Source: an uncultured Alphaproteobacteria bacterium (lineage in GTDB: Bacteria > Pseudomonadota > Alphaproteobacteria > Rhodobacterales > Rhodobacteraceae). From it: a stretch of 64,000 nucleotides of DNA. The stretch is from positions 29,403 to 93,402 of the forward strand of contig CAKMYZ010000016.1 in the NCBI GenBank assembly GCA_929200255.1. The letters run 5' to 3'. The notes beneath the pieces were generated by a model, which was given only the letters and a program-made list of their open reading frames with translations, was not told where the DNA came from and did no database searches. Numbering within the stretch: position 1 is the stretch's first letter; each line of letters starts with the position of its first letter. The position numbers were made by a program, and so were the translations under genes. Of this stretch, positions 1-9,402 are shown one piece after another.

Positions 1-182
1 GCAACCGCAATGGGCAAAGCTTGCCTGCGGATGTGCAATTCTCGGTGAAGGCCGATCAGATTGCGGCGCTGCTGTCGGCCCACGGGATTGAGCCGACGAC
101 AAGCGGCCCACAGCCCGCGATCAGCCCTGTTGCCCTAACGGCGCGTGCCGCAGATATCGCCGTCCTGGTCAGCTGCTGGTAA
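1..182 (+). CDS. C-terminal end of a probable trypsin-like serine protease (5' truncated)
   Basis: An open frame enters from the left edge (first full codon at base 3) and ends at TAA 180-182, giving 59 residues that end ...IAVLVSCW. Two features recall the C-terminus of secreted trypsin-like peptidases annotated in Rhodobacterales: a segment similar to 'V.FSVKADQIAALLSAHGI' followed by a linker, and a final short hydrophobic strand ending in Cys-Trp. No catalytic residue is inside the window, so the family call rests on the tail alone. The stop lies inside the 3' end of the convergent ThDP-enzyme gene, with a 14-bp tail-to-tail overlap. It could instead be another periplasmic protein with a similar C-terminal strand. 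Confidence 0.45.
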   Translation, partial: NRNGQSLPADVQFSVKADQIAALLSAHGIEPTTSGPQPAISPVALTARAADIAVLVSCW

Positions 183-1776
183 GGGCGATGTCAGAGGTGA
201 CGCGGATCACCGTGGAGCCTTTGGTTTGCAATGCCGTCCGGATCGCCTGCCCGAATTCCGCAAGGGTGTTGGGTTGGGTGGCCGCAGCACCGTAGGCCTC
301 GGCCAGTTTGAGGAAATCTGGGTTGCGCTGGATCACAGCATTGGGGGCGATCTGGGCGCGAACCATGCTGTCTTCGATTTCGCCCAGCTTGCCATTGTCC
401 CAGATGATGATGGGCAGGGTGAGTTCCAACTCCACCGCAACAGCGAGTTCCTGCACAGTGTATTGGAAGCCGTAGTCGCCGGCGATGGCGATTGTGGGCG
501 CATGGGTTTCACCAACCCTACGCCCGATTGCGCCGCCGATTGCGGCTGGCAAGGCGTAGCCCAGGGTGCCAAAACCGTAAGGATGGTGCCAATGGCCGGG
601 GCGGTCCATGGGGTAGACCTCTTTGGCGGCATAGGCGAATTGGGTCATGTCGGAATAGATCATGGTGTCGGATGGCAAGGCCGCTTTGAGAGCGTCGGCG
701 ACAGGCAGGATACCGGGGCGCTCGGCGTCGATTTCGGCGCGCCACTTGGCGCGTTGCTTGGCAACATCATCAGCAGACCAGTCTGTCTCAAGTGTCTCAG
801 TCACGTGTTGATCCAAATCGTCCAGCAGATCGAACGCGCCCGCGAGAATCGGAAACGTGCAATCCTGCCCGTCGCCAAAGGTCTCAGGATCGATATCTAC
901 TCTGACCAACTGTGCCGTCTTCCCCATCTTATCCCGCCAAAGGTCAACTTCTGACAACTCGGTTCCGAGCGCGACAACCAAATCCGCGCTTTCAACAACC
1001 TGTGCGCTTGAGGGGCGCGCCAGCGTCGATCCAAAATGCAGGGGGCTATCAGCAGGCACGATACCGCGGCCAGCATATGTCGTAAAACTCGCTGCATTCC
1101 AACGGCGCATGACCTTGTCAGCAAAATCCATAAAGCGCGCCCCGCCGCCGCCAAATACAAAGAGCGGGCGTTTCGCGCGCCGCAACATTGAGGCGAGTTC
1201 GCATAGTTGAACGTCTTGCGGACGCCCTAAAGGAATAGTTTGTGCAGCAGCATGCGCAGCGGCTTTGGCCGGTGCCTCCAGCAACTTGATCGGAACGGTT
1301 AAGTGTTTGGGCCTTGGGCGCGCAGAATGGAATTCCGTGAACGCGCGATCAATCAACGCATAAGCCGCCTCGGCCGTCCGTGCCGTCACCGACCAATCAC
1401 AAACCGCTGCCCCCGCGCCCTCCTGATCTTTCATCTGATGCAACTGCCCACGTGTCGCCGCCGTCTCATCCAGAACTGACGAAATCACCAGCATCGGCAC
1501 GCTGTCCGAATAAGCCTGCCCCATCGGCGTCATGATATTGCACAGCCCCGGCCCGGAAATCACATAGGCCACACCCGGTTGGCCTGTCGCGCGGGCATAG
1601 CCGTCTGCCATGAACCCTGCCCCCTGTTCGTGCCGCGCCAGCACGTGGGTGATCCCGGCCTCTTCGATCCCGCGATACAATTCCTGATTATGCACACCAG
1701 GAATGCCAAAGATCACGTCCACGCCGCGATCTTTCAGCATATGCGAAATTTGAGCGCCAAGCGGACGGATCGTCAT
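169..1776 (-). CDS. Thiamine-diphosphate-dependent enzyme, acetolactate synthase/2-oxoacid decarboxylase family
   Basis: This 535-residue protein has the three-part plan of the acetolactate synthase superfamily: N-terminal Pyr domain (about 1-170), central domain (about 190-320) and C-terminal PP domain (about 355-535). The catalytic glutamate is in 'LARHEQGAGFMADGYARA' near residue 51. The ThDP/Mg site is 'GDYGFQYT' followed about 25 residues later by 'WDNGKLGEI'. Close relatives in Rhodobacterales are often annotated as 5-guanidino-2-oxopentanoate decarboxylase (arginine transaminase pathway) or simply as ThDP-binding protein. The substrate cannot be settled from sequence. No flavin-binding or regulatory ilvN-like partner is adjacent, so branched-chain amino acid synthesis is unlikely. 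The start codon follows the stop of trkH by one base, so the two are probably co-transcribed. Confidence 0.8.
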   Translation of the reverse strand: MTIRPLGAQISHMLKDRGVDVIFGIPGVHNQELYRGIEEAGITHVLARHEQGAGFMADGYARATGQPGVAYVISGPGLCNIMTPMGQAYSDSVPMLVISSVLDETAATRGQLHQMKDQEGAGAAVCDWSVTARTAEAAYALIDRAFTEFHSARPRPKHLTVPIKLLEAPAKAAAHAAAQTIPLGRPQDVQLCELASMLRRAKRPLFVFGGGGARFMDFADKVMRRWNAASFTTYAGRGIVPADSPLHFGSTLARPSSAQVVESADLVVALGTELSEVDLWRDKMGKTAQLVRVDIDPETFGDGQDCTFPILAGAFDLLDDLDQHVTETLETDWSADDVAKQRAKWRAEIDAERPGILPVADALKAALPSDTMIYSDMTQFAYAAKEVYPMDRPGHWHHPYGFGTLGYALPAAIGGAIGRRVGETHAPTIAIAGDYGFQYTVQELAVAVELELTLPIIIWDNGKLGEIEDSMVRAQIAPNAVIQRNPDFLKLAEAYGAAATQPNTLAEFGQAIRTALQTKGSTVIRVTSDIALTSS

Positions 1777-1777
1777 G

Positions 1778-3226
1778 TCAGTTTCTCCAGAATTTGATGG
1801 ACATGATGGTCAGCACCACCATGATTTCCAGCCGGCCAACGAACATTGCGATGGAAAGGATCCATTTCGCGGTATCGTTGATGCCCGCGTAATTGCCTGC
1901 CGGACCAATCTCCAACCCCAGACCGGGGCCGATATTGGCCAAAGCAGCACTCGCACCGGACACGGATGTGATGAAATCGAGGCCCGTCAGCCCCAACAGC
2001 ACCGCCGTCCCGCCCAGCGACAGAAAGAATGCCACCAGAAAAGCCATCACCGAGTTCAGAACATCATCCCCAATCGGACGCCCGTCATAGCGTGGGGTAA
2101 ACACACCATGCGGCGAATGGATTTGCCGGATCTGGCTTTTGATCGCGGCAAAAACCAGCTGATACCGGAATACTTTGACCGAACAGGCGGTTGAGCCAGC
2201 GCAGCCACCAATCAGCCCGATAAAAAAGAACATCGCAACCGGAAAGGTGCCCCAGCCCATATAGTCAGCACTGGCATAGCCTGTTCCAGAGATGATCGAG
2301 ACGACGTTAAAAAGCGCCTCGCGCAGGGCCACCTCTGTCATGACACCATCGCGCCCCCAGACCCATGAGGTGATCAGCATCACGCAAAACGCCACAATGA
2401 TGAAAAATACCCGGATCTGTGGGTCACGCCACATCGGTAAGGCAGTACCGGCCAAAAGCTGCACGTAGCGCACAAATGGTAAGGCCGCGAGCAGCATGAA
2501 AGCTACGGCCACATAGTGCACCCCTGCCCCGAAGGTGGCGAAGGATTGATCATAGTTTGCCATACCGCCCGTGGCGACAGTTGTCATCGCATGGACCATC
2601 GCATCAAACGGCAACATGCCCGCAGCGAGGTAGCACAGCGCGCAGGCAATGCTGAGACCGAAGTAAACCACAAAAATCTGACGCGCGATCTCACCAGCGC
2701 GGGGCAGGATTTTTCCCATAGTATCAAAAGCTTCCGATCGGAAAATCTGCATGCCGCCGACCCGCAGTTCAGGCAGGAACACCATCGCCACAACGATGAT
2801 ACCCACCCCACCCAGCCATTGCAGCATACCCCGCCAGAGCTTGATCCCTTCGGGCAGCGCATCAATTCCGGTCAAAACCGTGGCCCCGGTCGTGGTCAGG
2901 CCAGACATGGCCTCAAAGAAGGCATCCGTGAAATTGGTCTGGGTTGCACCCATGACAAACGGGATCGCCCCGAAGACCGGCAACATCAGCCAGACAAGCG
3001 AGGTCAGCAGGAAGGTCTGGCGCAGGGTCAACCCTTCGGTCACACCGTTGGAGCAGGCCAAGGCGATCAGACCACCGGTTAACACGGTCACAATGGCGCT
3101 TTCAAAAAAGACAAACCAATGCCCGTTACCTGCAATCAGGTCAGCGACAAGCGGCGCCAGCATCGTCAACCCAAGCGACGCCACCAGCAGACCGATCACA
3201 TATCCCACAGGGCGCAAGTCAAACAT
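1778..3226 (-). CDS. trkH: TrkH family potassium uptake protein
   Basis: The 482-residue polytopic inner-membrane protein has the four-fold membrane-pore-membrane repeat of TrkH/KtrB potassium transporters. Filter-like glycine segments are visible at 'TTTGATVL', 'VATGGMANYD', 'IISGTGYASADY' and 'GGCAGSTACSVKVFRYQ'. It would move K+ across the cytoplasmic membrane together with a cytosolic TrkA NAD-binding subunit. No trkA lies in this window, so the partner must be encoded elsewhere. About 160 bp separate it from the upstream lyxose-isomerase-like gene, enough for its own promoter. Its stop nearly touches the start of the ThDP enzyme gene. Confidence 0.9.
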   Translation of the reverse strand: MFDLRPVGYVIGLLVASLGLTMLAPLVADLIAGNGHWFVFFESAIVTVLTGGLIALACSNGVTEGLTLRQTFLLTSLVWLMLPVFGAIPFVMGATQTNFTDAFFEAMSGLTTTGATVLTGIDALPEGIKLWRGMLQWLGGVGIIVVAMVFLPELRVGGMQIFRSEAFDTMGKILPRAGEIARQIFVVYFGLSIACALCYLAAGMLPFDAMVHAMTTVATGGMANYDQSFATFGAGVHYVAVAFMLLAALPFVRYVQLLAGTALPMWRDPQIRVFFIIVAFCVMLITSWVWGRDGVMTEVALREALFNVVSIISGTGYASADYMGWGTFPVAMFFFIGLIGGCAGSTACSVKVFRYQLVFAAIKSQIRQIHSPHGVFTPRYDGRPIGDDVLNSVMAFLVAFFLSLGGTAVLLGLTGLDFITSVSGASAALANIGPGLGLEIGPAGNYAGINDTAKWILSIAMFVGRLEIMVVLTIMSIKFWRN

Positions 3227-3389
3227 GCCCCAGCGTTGGCGCGGCGGCGCGCCGGTGTCAAGAACAGGGCATCCAAAAGGTCGCGTTTGAAACAGCGAAA
3301 GCGCGCTTTAGCGGCAAACCCCTAACTGGCCATGCATGATGGACGTCACACCGGGATGGTTTGGAACATTCCGGGGCAGCTTGCTCAGC

Positions 3390-4091
3390 TCAGCCCTGCC
3401 CCGCCAGCCAGGTCTTGTAGTCACTGACCAACAGATGTGTTGGCGCTGTGTCTTCTTCTATATTGGCAAAGCGACCGACGGGTTCACGGAAGATGTTGTC
3501 GGTCTCGTCGTCATTGACAGTTGAAACCTCCCCGATCAACACGTCACCGCCCTCACCCCAGAATGCGTGCCAGTCGCCGGGCATCAGCGTTACACTTTCG
3601 CCGGGGGCGAATTTGAACTTTTCACCAGGCTGGAATGGCCGCCTGATGCCATCACACATCACAACCCCCCCGGCGGTTTCATCAAAATTGCCATCCGGGT
3701 CAGAGCCGTAAAGTTCAACCACCATGGTCGCACCGCCCCGGTTGATGATGTCCTCGGCCTTGATCACGTGGGTGTGCATCGGTGAAAGCTGGTCCTGTTT
3801 GGATATCAACAGCTTCTCGGCGTAGCACATACCGCCGCCACGTTGCAGATCCGCCCGACGGCCATTGCGCAACGTGAACAGGAACAGCCCCATGTCATCA
3901 TAGCGACCCGCGCCGTAGTCTGTGATGTCCCAGCCGCAGCGGGCATCGATCACCGCTTGCGCCTGCACAGCGCGCGATTGGAACTCTTCAGGCGTCCAAT
4001 AGGCCCATGGGGGCAAGACAAACCCGTAGGATCGGATCATTTCATCCGCTTGCGCCATGATGTCGTTGATGCGGGATCGTTGCATACCCAT
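3390..4091 (-). CDS. D-lyxose ketol-isomerase family protein (cupin)
   Basis: This 233-residue protein (from the ATG at 4091; a second ATG at 4085 is equally possible, and a TTG at 4103 is less likely) matches the cupin-type D-lyxose/D-mannose isomerase family. The probable metal site is 'SPMHTHVIKAEDIINRGG' followed by 'VVELYGSD' and later 'MPGDWHAFWGEGG', supplying His, His, Glu and His. Members interconvert D-lyxose with D-xylulose, and mannose with fructose. No sugar transporter or kinase is adjacent, so the physiological substrate is open. It lies 36 bp downstream of the glutamine amidohydrolase gene on the same strand, so the two are probably one transcript. Confidence 0.75.
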   Translation of the reverse strand: MGMQRSRINDIMAQADEMIRSYGFVLPPWAYWTPEEFQSRAVQAQAVIDARCGWDITDYGAGRYDDMGLFLFTLRNGRRADLQRGGGMCYAEKLLISKQDQLSPMHTHVIKAEDIINRGGATMVVELYGSDPDGNFDETAGGVVMCDGIRRPFQPGEKFKFAPGESVTLMPGDWHAFWGEGGDVLIGEVSTVNDDETDNIFREPVGRFANIEEDTAPTHLLVSDYKTWLAGQG

Positions 4092-4127
4092 ATCCGTAAA
4101 CAATTACGTATATGCTGGCGGAAAGAC

Positions 4128-4895
4128 TTAGCCAGCTTTGCGCAGCGCGCCCGTCGCCCAGGTACGGCATGCCTCGCCGAATGCAGTAAAGAGCGGACGC
4201 GACACTGGATCATCTTGCGCATTCCATTCAGGATGCCATTGCACTGACATCGTAAAACCAGGCGCATCCTTAATGTAAATCGCCTCTGGTGTACCGTCTG
4301 GCGCATGGCCATCGATCACGACGCGTGACCCCGGCACCTTAATCCCCTGCCCGTGCAATGTATTGGTCATGACCTTGTGCGCGCCAAAAAGCTGATGGAA
4401 CGGACCACCTTCGGTCAGTGTCACCTCGTGGCGCACGGCGAATTTCTCTTCCAGGGTGCCGTCAGGCGGCATACGATGATTGTCACGGCCCGGCAAATCG
4501 CGGATTTCAGGATAGAGCGACCCGCCCATTGCTACGTTGACCTCTTGAAACCCAAGGCACACGCCCAAGACCGGCTGTCCGCGCGCGACACAAGCCCGGA
4601 TCAGGGGCAGCGTGATACGGTCGCGATTACGTTCATATGTGCCATGCGCCTCAGTGAATTCCTCGCCATATTCTTCTGGATGAACGTTGGGCCGTCCGCC
4701 AGGAAAGAAAAAGCCGTCACAGGTGTTCATCAACTCGTCGATGCTGGCCTTTTGGGGATCTGCTGGAACGATCAAGGGCAATGTGCCGGATACGTCTGAA
4801 AGCGCCTGCACATTCAAGGCACCGGCACCATAGACGTGATAGTCATCATTGATCATATGGCTGTTTGAAATGATGCCAACGACAGGGCGGGACAT
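4128..4895 (-). CDS. Gamma-glutamyl-gamma-aminobutyrate hydrolase family (class I glutamine amidotransferase-like)
   Basis: This 255-residue cytoplasmic protein has the class I glutamine amidotransferase triad. The nucleophile elbow is 'VLGVCLGFQEVN' (Cys), and the His and Glu lie in 'MSVQWHPEW'. The family includes PuuD, which frees GABA from gamma-glutamyl-GABA in putrescine breakdown. No other puu genes are here, so the exact gamma-glutamyl substrate is uncertain. It is first in a possible two-gene unit with the lyxose-isomerase-like gene. A good ribosome site (AAGGAG) lies about 7 bases before the ATG. Confidence 0.85.
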   Translation of the reverse strand: MSRPVVGIISNSHMINDDYHVYGAGALNVQALSDVSGTLPLIVPADPQKASIDELMNTCDGFFFPGGRPNVHPEEYGEEFTEAHGTYERNRDRITLPLIRACVARGQPVLGVCLGFQEVNVAMGGSLYPEIRDLPGRDNHRMPPDGTLEEKFAVRHEVTLTEGGPFHQLFGAHKVMTNTLHGQGIKVPGSRVVIDGHAPDGTPEAIYIKDAPGFTMSVQWHPEWNAQDDPVSRPLFTAFGEACRTWATGALRKAG

Positions 4896-5448
4896 GGATT
4901 CTCCTTTAGCGATTGCCCTTGTCTAGCGCCAAATGCTTTGCAGGCAAAGGGATCACCCACGCACAGCCGATCAGCCCTGATGCACAGGGTATCTCGGCGA
5001 CGGATCGGGTTTGGCCTAAACTCGCATCTGGATCTGTCAAAAAGCCTTCACGTGGCCGCCCGCACCAAGCACGACCACCGACAACGGTTTCAGCCCCATC
5101 TCGTTTCCTGTTGGGGCCGCTTCACGGGTCATTGCCCATGCCTTCTTTTTGGATGAAGTCTCAGCCATCATCTCTTTGTTCTCTCGTCGTTGCGCTGCGC
5201 CTTAAGATCATGTGGAACGGCAGGCGACTTTGACTGACACCCTAAAATTCTGATTAAAAACAACGGGCCACGTCGCCCAATGCTGAGCCAAACATCTCTG
5301 ACCCAGACCAACCGTCCCTCATCACAGTTTGCATGCCACACACGCAGACAGAGCCGCCATCCGTCGCTTGCGCGCGAATGACGGCGTTCAGTCGTCAGAA
5401 AACCAGGCCCTGCGTTTCAAGAAGCGGTTTCCACATAAAGCCGAACCA
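4896..5448. other. Gene-poor intergenic stretch, 553 bp
   Basis: No recognisable gene. The stretch holds the promoter and ribosome site of the amidohydrolase gene at its left end, and a short inverted repeat CTTTGC-AG-GCAAAG near 4936-4949. One minus-strand reading frame of 44 codons (ATG at 5171, stop 5037) contains a glycine-rich 'VVVLGAGGHVKAF' segment, but it stops at once. It may be a decayed gene end or chance. Plus-strand frames of about 100 codons across it are rich in Arg, Ser and Pro and look like non-coding readings. No tRNA or strong terminator was seen. Confidence 0.5.
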
Positions 5449-6639
5449 CTATCGCAGGTTTGCCGTGATCCATGCCGACGCGATGGCCTCACGATGACGG
5501 CGGGGCGGGCAATGCCCGGGCATGTCAAATACGACACGTTCTGCGTTCAGAGCCCTGTCCAACAGATGATCCATCTCATCAAGCGGAGCCGCCGGATCGT
5601 CGTTGGTGTTGATTGCAAGAATGGGTGTTTCAATCGGATCGCCGTCGAATGCACCAATTGTGTCAACCGATAACGCGCGGACCATTTCGGCGAACTCTTC
5701 CAAGCTTGCGTCAATATCCAAGCCCAATCGTGTCTTTACCCCATCGATGGTAAGTTTTGGGAAATGTGCATAGGCTTGTGGTGGGGCCATGAATGGCGCA
5801 TTCAATGGGCCGCAGGTATAGATGACGCCTGCAAGGTTCAGATCCTGATGCTGCGCAAAAAGGCGAGCCGCAGCATTCCCCCCAAAGCTGATGCCTTGGG
5901 CAAACACATTGTCACGATCAAATCGGGGGTCGCTTTGTGCCCACTCAATGGCTGCTACGTGCAGCTTTTCTGTTCTGCCATCTGCCACGTCATAGGCTGC
6001 GCTGCGCCCAAGCCCCGGCACATCAAGTGTCAAAAAGGCAATTCCTTTTGGCATCAGCTGGTCGACATAATAGCGGTAGGTTGTCACGCTAGAGATGTCA
6101 GATCCATTTGACATTACCAAAATCGGGAACGGCCCATCGCCGTCGGGGATATGAAGATGGCCAGTGAAGCTATGATCTTCATAGCTGATTTGAATCTCTT
6201 CATAGGTTCCAATAGTTTCCATCGCCAGGGAATAGGCGTCCCATGCCATTTCCAATGCCTCGGTTTGACCTTCTGCTCCGATATGTGGGGCGGCTGCCTC
6301 ATGGTAGTAGGCGGTAGCCGCCTCATAGTCCTTGCGTTCCATTGCAGCATCACCTGCGGCCATGAATTCGTAAGTCCAGTTTCCGGGGCCGTAGGCGATG
6401 ATTGTATCTGGTTGATCCGGATTTGATCGCGCTCCGGACGCAGCTTCGATCCGCGACAAAACACGATAGACTTCCTGTTCTTCAGCGCCGGCGCCTACCA
6501 GCTTGTCGATTTCGATTGAATGATACCAACTGCCTTCCTCTAGGCTTCGGAACTTGGTTCCGTCCACCTCTTGGGCTGTACCAAGGGAAGCACATGTTAG
6601 GGTAAGTGCGGTTGTCGCGACTAAGAGTTTATTTAGCAT
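5449..6639 (-). CDS. Secreted alpha/beta hydrolase (FrsA/DUF1100-like)
   Basis: The protein is 396 residues with an N-terminal signal peptide (about 1-22, 'LLVATTALTLTCASLGTAQ'), so it should act in the periplasm. The alpha/beta-hydrolase core starts near residue 170. The nucleophile elbow is 'AQGISFGGNAA' (Ser), an acidic segment 'NTNDDPAAPLDEMD' probably supplies Asp, and 'MPGHCPPRRH' supplies His. The N-terminal third resembles the helical pre-domain of FrsA/DUF1100 esterases. The substrate is unknown. It is divergent from a MarR regulator across 67 bp containing two palindromes, so it is the likely regulatory target. The ribosome site AAGGAA lies 6-7 bases before the ATG. Confidence 0.8.
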   Translation of the reverse strand: MLNKLLVATTALTLTCASLGTAQEVDGTKFRSLEEGSWYHSIEIDKLVGAGAEEQEVYRVLSRIEAASGARSNPDQPDTIIAYGPGNWTYEFMAAGDAAMERKDYEAATAYYHEAAAPHIGAEGQTEALEMAWDAYSLAMETIGTYEEIQISYEDHSFTGHLHIPDGDGPFPILVMSNGSDISSVTTYRYYVDQLMPKGIAFLTLDVPGLGRSAAYDVADGRTEKLHVAAIEWAQSDPRFDRDNVFAQGISFGGNAAARLFAQHQDLNLAGVIYTCGPLNAPFMAPPQAYAHFPKLTIDGVKTRLGLDIDASLEEFAEMVRALSVDTIGAFDGDPIETPILAINTNDDPAAPLDEMDHLLDRALNAERVVFDMPGHCPPRRHREAIASAWITANLR

Positions 6640-6652
6640 TTTGATTTCCTTA

Positions 6653-6670
6653 TATCAACTTTGGTTGATA
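6653..6670. promoter_or_regulatory. Perfect palindrome in the hydrolase promoter, probable MarR operator
   Basis: TATCAAC-TTTG-GTTGATA is a perfect 7+7 inverted repeat. Reading toward the hydrolase gene it overlaps a candidate promoter, TTGTCA - 18 bp - TATAAG, covering the spacer. A repressor bound here would block the hydrolase promoter. The form (about 18 bp, AT-rich, two 7-bp arms) fits MarR-family operators. Confidence 0.6.
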
Positions 6671-6671
6671 A

Positions 6672-6704
6672 TTGACAAATCGTAACACTTGCGTTATTTG
6701 TCAA
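6672..6704. promoter_or_regulatory. Second palindrome overlapping the marR promoter and start
   Basis: TTGACAAAT - 15 bp - ATTTGTCAA is a perfect 9+9 inverted repeat. Its left arm contains a consensus -35 (TTGACA 6672-6677). Seventeen bases on is a -10-like TATTTG (6695-6700). This would place transcription start at or next to the ATG at 6707, giving a leaderless message. No Shine-Dalgarno lies before that ATG. The layout suggests autoregulation of the MarR gene. Confidence 0.5.
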
Positions 6705-6706
6705 CC

Positions 6707-7144
6707 ATGGGTGATGAAAAAAATTCACGGGCACCGCAGAACAATATTCGCGGGCTTGTGCAGGACTTGTCTGAACGCCTTGATGCGCGCTCAAACGACC
6801 TAAGAGCGGGCACACCATTTGCATCTGCACGTCCGGCAGATGCAAAGACGTTCATGCTGATCTCGCGGCACCCTCGGGGGCTGACGGAACTGGCAACAGC
6901 ATTAAAGATATCAAGACAGGCAGCCCATAAATCGGTCCTGCGTCTGGTCGAAATTGGCGTTGTGGATTTTGACTATGCCAAAGGGTCGAAGCGGGACATG
7001 GTTGCGAAGGTGACAGACGCCGGAATCGCTGCGCAAAAGGTTGGTCGCCTTATTACAGCGACGATTGAAGAGGACATCCGCGCGAAAATTGGAACGGAAG
7101 ACCTGGAAAACTTGCGTCGAATTCTTGGAACTCTAGTGAGCTAA
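6707..7144 (+). CDS. MarR family transcriptional regulator
   Basis: The protein is 145 residues from the ATG at 6707; an in-frame TTG at 6689 is inside the operator and less likely. The winged helix-turn-helix is in the middle: 'GLTELATALKISRQAAHKSVLRLVEIGVVDF', followed by a wing with basic residues 'AKGSKRDMVAKVTDAG'. The ends form the helical dimer interface. Family members are dimeric repressors released by small phenolic or hydrophobic ligands, or by oxidation. There is no obvious pair of redox cysteines; I see no Cys at all. The two palindromes upstream and the divergent secreted hydrolase suggest a one-target regulatory pair. Confidence 0.85.
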   Translation: MGDEKNSRAPQNNIRGLVQDLSERLDARSNDLRAGTPFASARPADAKTFMLISRHPRGLTELATALKISRQAAHKSVLRLVEIGVVDFDYAKGSKRDMVAKVTDAGIAAQKVGRLITATIEEDIRAKIGTEDLENLRRILGTLVS

Positions 7145-7236
7145 TCCGCAACCGATAGCAGCCCCCCGCAAAGCAGAAGCAGTCATTCACCGCGCGATGC
7201 CCAAATGTCAGCTAGGCCGGCTTTCCGAATTTTGGT

Positions 7237-9402
7237 TCAGTCTCCTGACGTATTAGTCAAATTTGTCTGACGTTTCATATCAAGCCGGCGCTGGTGCAAC
7301 ACAGGTTCGGTGTAGCCGGACGGTTGGATCCGACCCTTGAACACCAGATCACAGGCCGCCTGAAAAGCGATGCCATCAAAATCCGGTGCCATCGGGCGAT
7401 AGGCCGGGTCACCTGCGTTCTGGCCATCGACAACAGCAGCCATCTTGCGCATGGCCTCCATGACCTGTGCCTCGGTCACGATGTCATGGTGCAGCCAATT
7501 GGCCAGGGCCTGGCTTGAGATCCGGCAGGTTGCGCGATCTTCCATCAGACCGACATCGTTGATGTCGGGCACTTTCGAACACCCAACCCCCTGATCAATC
7601 CAGCGGACGACATAACCCAGAATACCTTGGGCGTTGTTCTCGACTTCCCTGACCTTCTGCGCATCCGACCAGCGCTGGTATTGCGCCAGCGGGATATCCA
7701 GAATGGAGGACACATAGGCCCGACGCCCGCCTTTGCGCAGTTTCGCCTGCACGGCCATCACATCCACCTTATGATAATGCAACGCATGCAAGGTCGCCGC
7801 TGTCGGGCTTGGCACCCATGCGCAGTTCGCCCCCGATTGCGGATGCCCGATCTTTTGTTCCAGCATCGCAGCCATCATGTCAGGCATCGCCCACATACCT
7901 TTGCCGATCTGGGCCTTACCCGAAAACCCGCACTCCAGACCAATATCCACATTCTGATCCTCATAAGCGCCAATCCACTGTTTGCGCTTGATAAAGTCCT
8001 TGCGGCTAAACGGCCCTGCCTCCATCGAAGTATGAATTTCATCGCCGGTCCGATCCAGAAATCCGGTGTTGATAAAGGCCACACGGGACTTGGCGGCGCG
8101 GATACATTCCTTAAGGTTCACGGTTGTGCGCCGCTCTTCGTCCATGATTCCGATCTTGACCGTATCGCGGGGCAAACCCAGCGCGTCTTCAACCTTGCTG
8201 AAAATGTCATTGGTCAGTGCGACCTCTTCCGGCCCATGCATCTTGGGCTTGACCACATAAACCGAACCAAGCGCAGAGTTGCCGCCCTCGCGCTGCAGGT
8301 CATGTATAGCGATCATCACGGTGACCATCGCATCCATTAGCCCCTCAAACACCTCATCGCCATTGCCGTCCACAATGGCCGGGTTCGTCATCAGATGGCC
8401 CACGTTGCGCACCCACAGCAGCGCGCGGCCTTTCAACGTTACCTCTGATCCGTCAGGGGCGGTGTAAGTCGGGTCATCATTCAGACGGCGGGTCATTGTC
8501 TTACCCCCCTTCTGGAAAGATGCAGTCAGATCACCCCGCATCAGGCCAAGCCAGTTGTCATAGGCCTGCACCTTGTCCTCGGCGTCCACGCAAGCCACGC
8601 TGTCTTCGCAATCCATGATCGCCGACACGGCGCTTTCGAGGCGGACATCGGCCAAAAGCGCCTGATCACGGCTGCCGATGGGATGCGCGCGGTCAAAGAT
8701 CAGTTCAACATGCAAGCCATTGTTGCGCAGCAGGACCGCATCTGGGGCTTTGGGATTGCCGCGGTAGCCTACGAATTTTTCAGGCTGGCGCAGGGGCTGA
8801 TCATCCACCAACAGCGTGCCATCGTGCACATAGTAGCGCGACACATCCGCGTGACTGGCGCCCGCAATCGGGAATGCCTCATCCAGAAACACCCGCGCCC
8901 GTGCCACAACACGGGACCCGTGCCCGCGATCATAGGCACCTTTGGGGGGCTGAACACCCATTGCATCAGTTCCATAGAACGCATCATAAAGACTGCCCCA
9001 GCGGGCATTGGCCGCGTTCAGCGCAAACCGCGCGTTGGTGATGGGCACAACCAGTTGCGGGCCGGGAACCGTCGCAATCTCGGGATCTACATTCGCGGTC
9101 TCGATGGTGAAATCGGGGCCTTCGTCAACGAGATAGCCTATTCTATGCAGAAACGCCTCATAGGCTGAGCGGTCAAGTGCTTGCCCCGCCCGTTCGACAT
9201 GCCAGGCGTCGATCTTAGCCTGGATGTCATCGCGGGTCTTAAGAATGGCACGATTGCGCGGGGTCATCTCTGCGACCAGGGCGGTAAAACCCTTCCAGAA
9301 GGTATCACGGTCAATCCCGATCCCATCAATCGCTTTGGTCTCGATGAAATCAGCCAACTCTGTGGCGACCTGAAGCCCGTATCTCTCGATCCGCTTTGAC
9401 AT
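7237..9402 (-). CDS. glcB: Malate synthase G
   Basis: This 721-residue cytosolic enzyme condenses glyoxylate with acetyl-CoA to malate (glyoxylate shunt, glycolate use). Length and sequence fit the monomeric G isoform (about 720 residues) rather than the 540-residue A isoform. Family segments visible include '[16 protein letters not shown]', '[18 protein letters not shown]', '[19 protein letters not shown]' (catalytic Arg region), '[17 protein letters not shown]' and '[10 protein letters not shown]'-like text at the C-terminus. No isocitrate lyase is in this window. The next gene, pepN, is divergent, with about 400 bp between. Confidence 0.95.
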   Translation of the reverse strand: MSKRIERYGLQVATELADFIETKAIDGIGIDRDTFWKGFTALVAEMTPRNRAILKTRDDIQAKIDAWHVERAGQALDRSAYEAFLHRIGYLVDEGPDFTIETANVDPEIATVPGPQLVVPITNARFALNAANARWGSLYDAFYGTDAMGVQPPKGAYDRGHGSRVVARARVFLDEAFPIAGASHADVSRYYVHDGTLLVDDQPLRQPEKFVGYRGNPKAPDAVLLRNNGLHVELIFDRAHPIGSRDQALLADVRLESAVSAIMDCEDSVACVDAEDKVQAYDNWLGLMRGDLTASFQKGGKTMTRRLNDDPTYTAPDGSEVTLKGRALLWVRNVGHLMTNPAIVDGNGDEVFEGLMDAMVTVMIAIHDLQREGGNSALGSVYVVKPKMHGPEEVALTNDIFSKVEDALGLPRDTVKIGIMDEERRTTVNLKECIRAAKSRVAFINTGFLDRTGDEIHTSMEAGPFSRKDFIKRKQWIGAYEDQNVDIGLECGFSGKAQIGKGMWAMPDMMAAMLEQKIGHPQSGANCAWVPSPTAATLHALHYHKVDVMAVQAKLRKGGRRAYVSSILDIPLAQYQRWSDAQKVREVENNAQGILGYVVRWIDQGVGCSKVPDINDVGLMEDRATCRISSQALANWLHHDIVTEAQVMEAMRKMAAVVDGQNAGDPAYRPMAPDFDGIAFQAACDLVFKGRIQPSGYTEPVLHQRRLDMKRQTNLTNTSGD

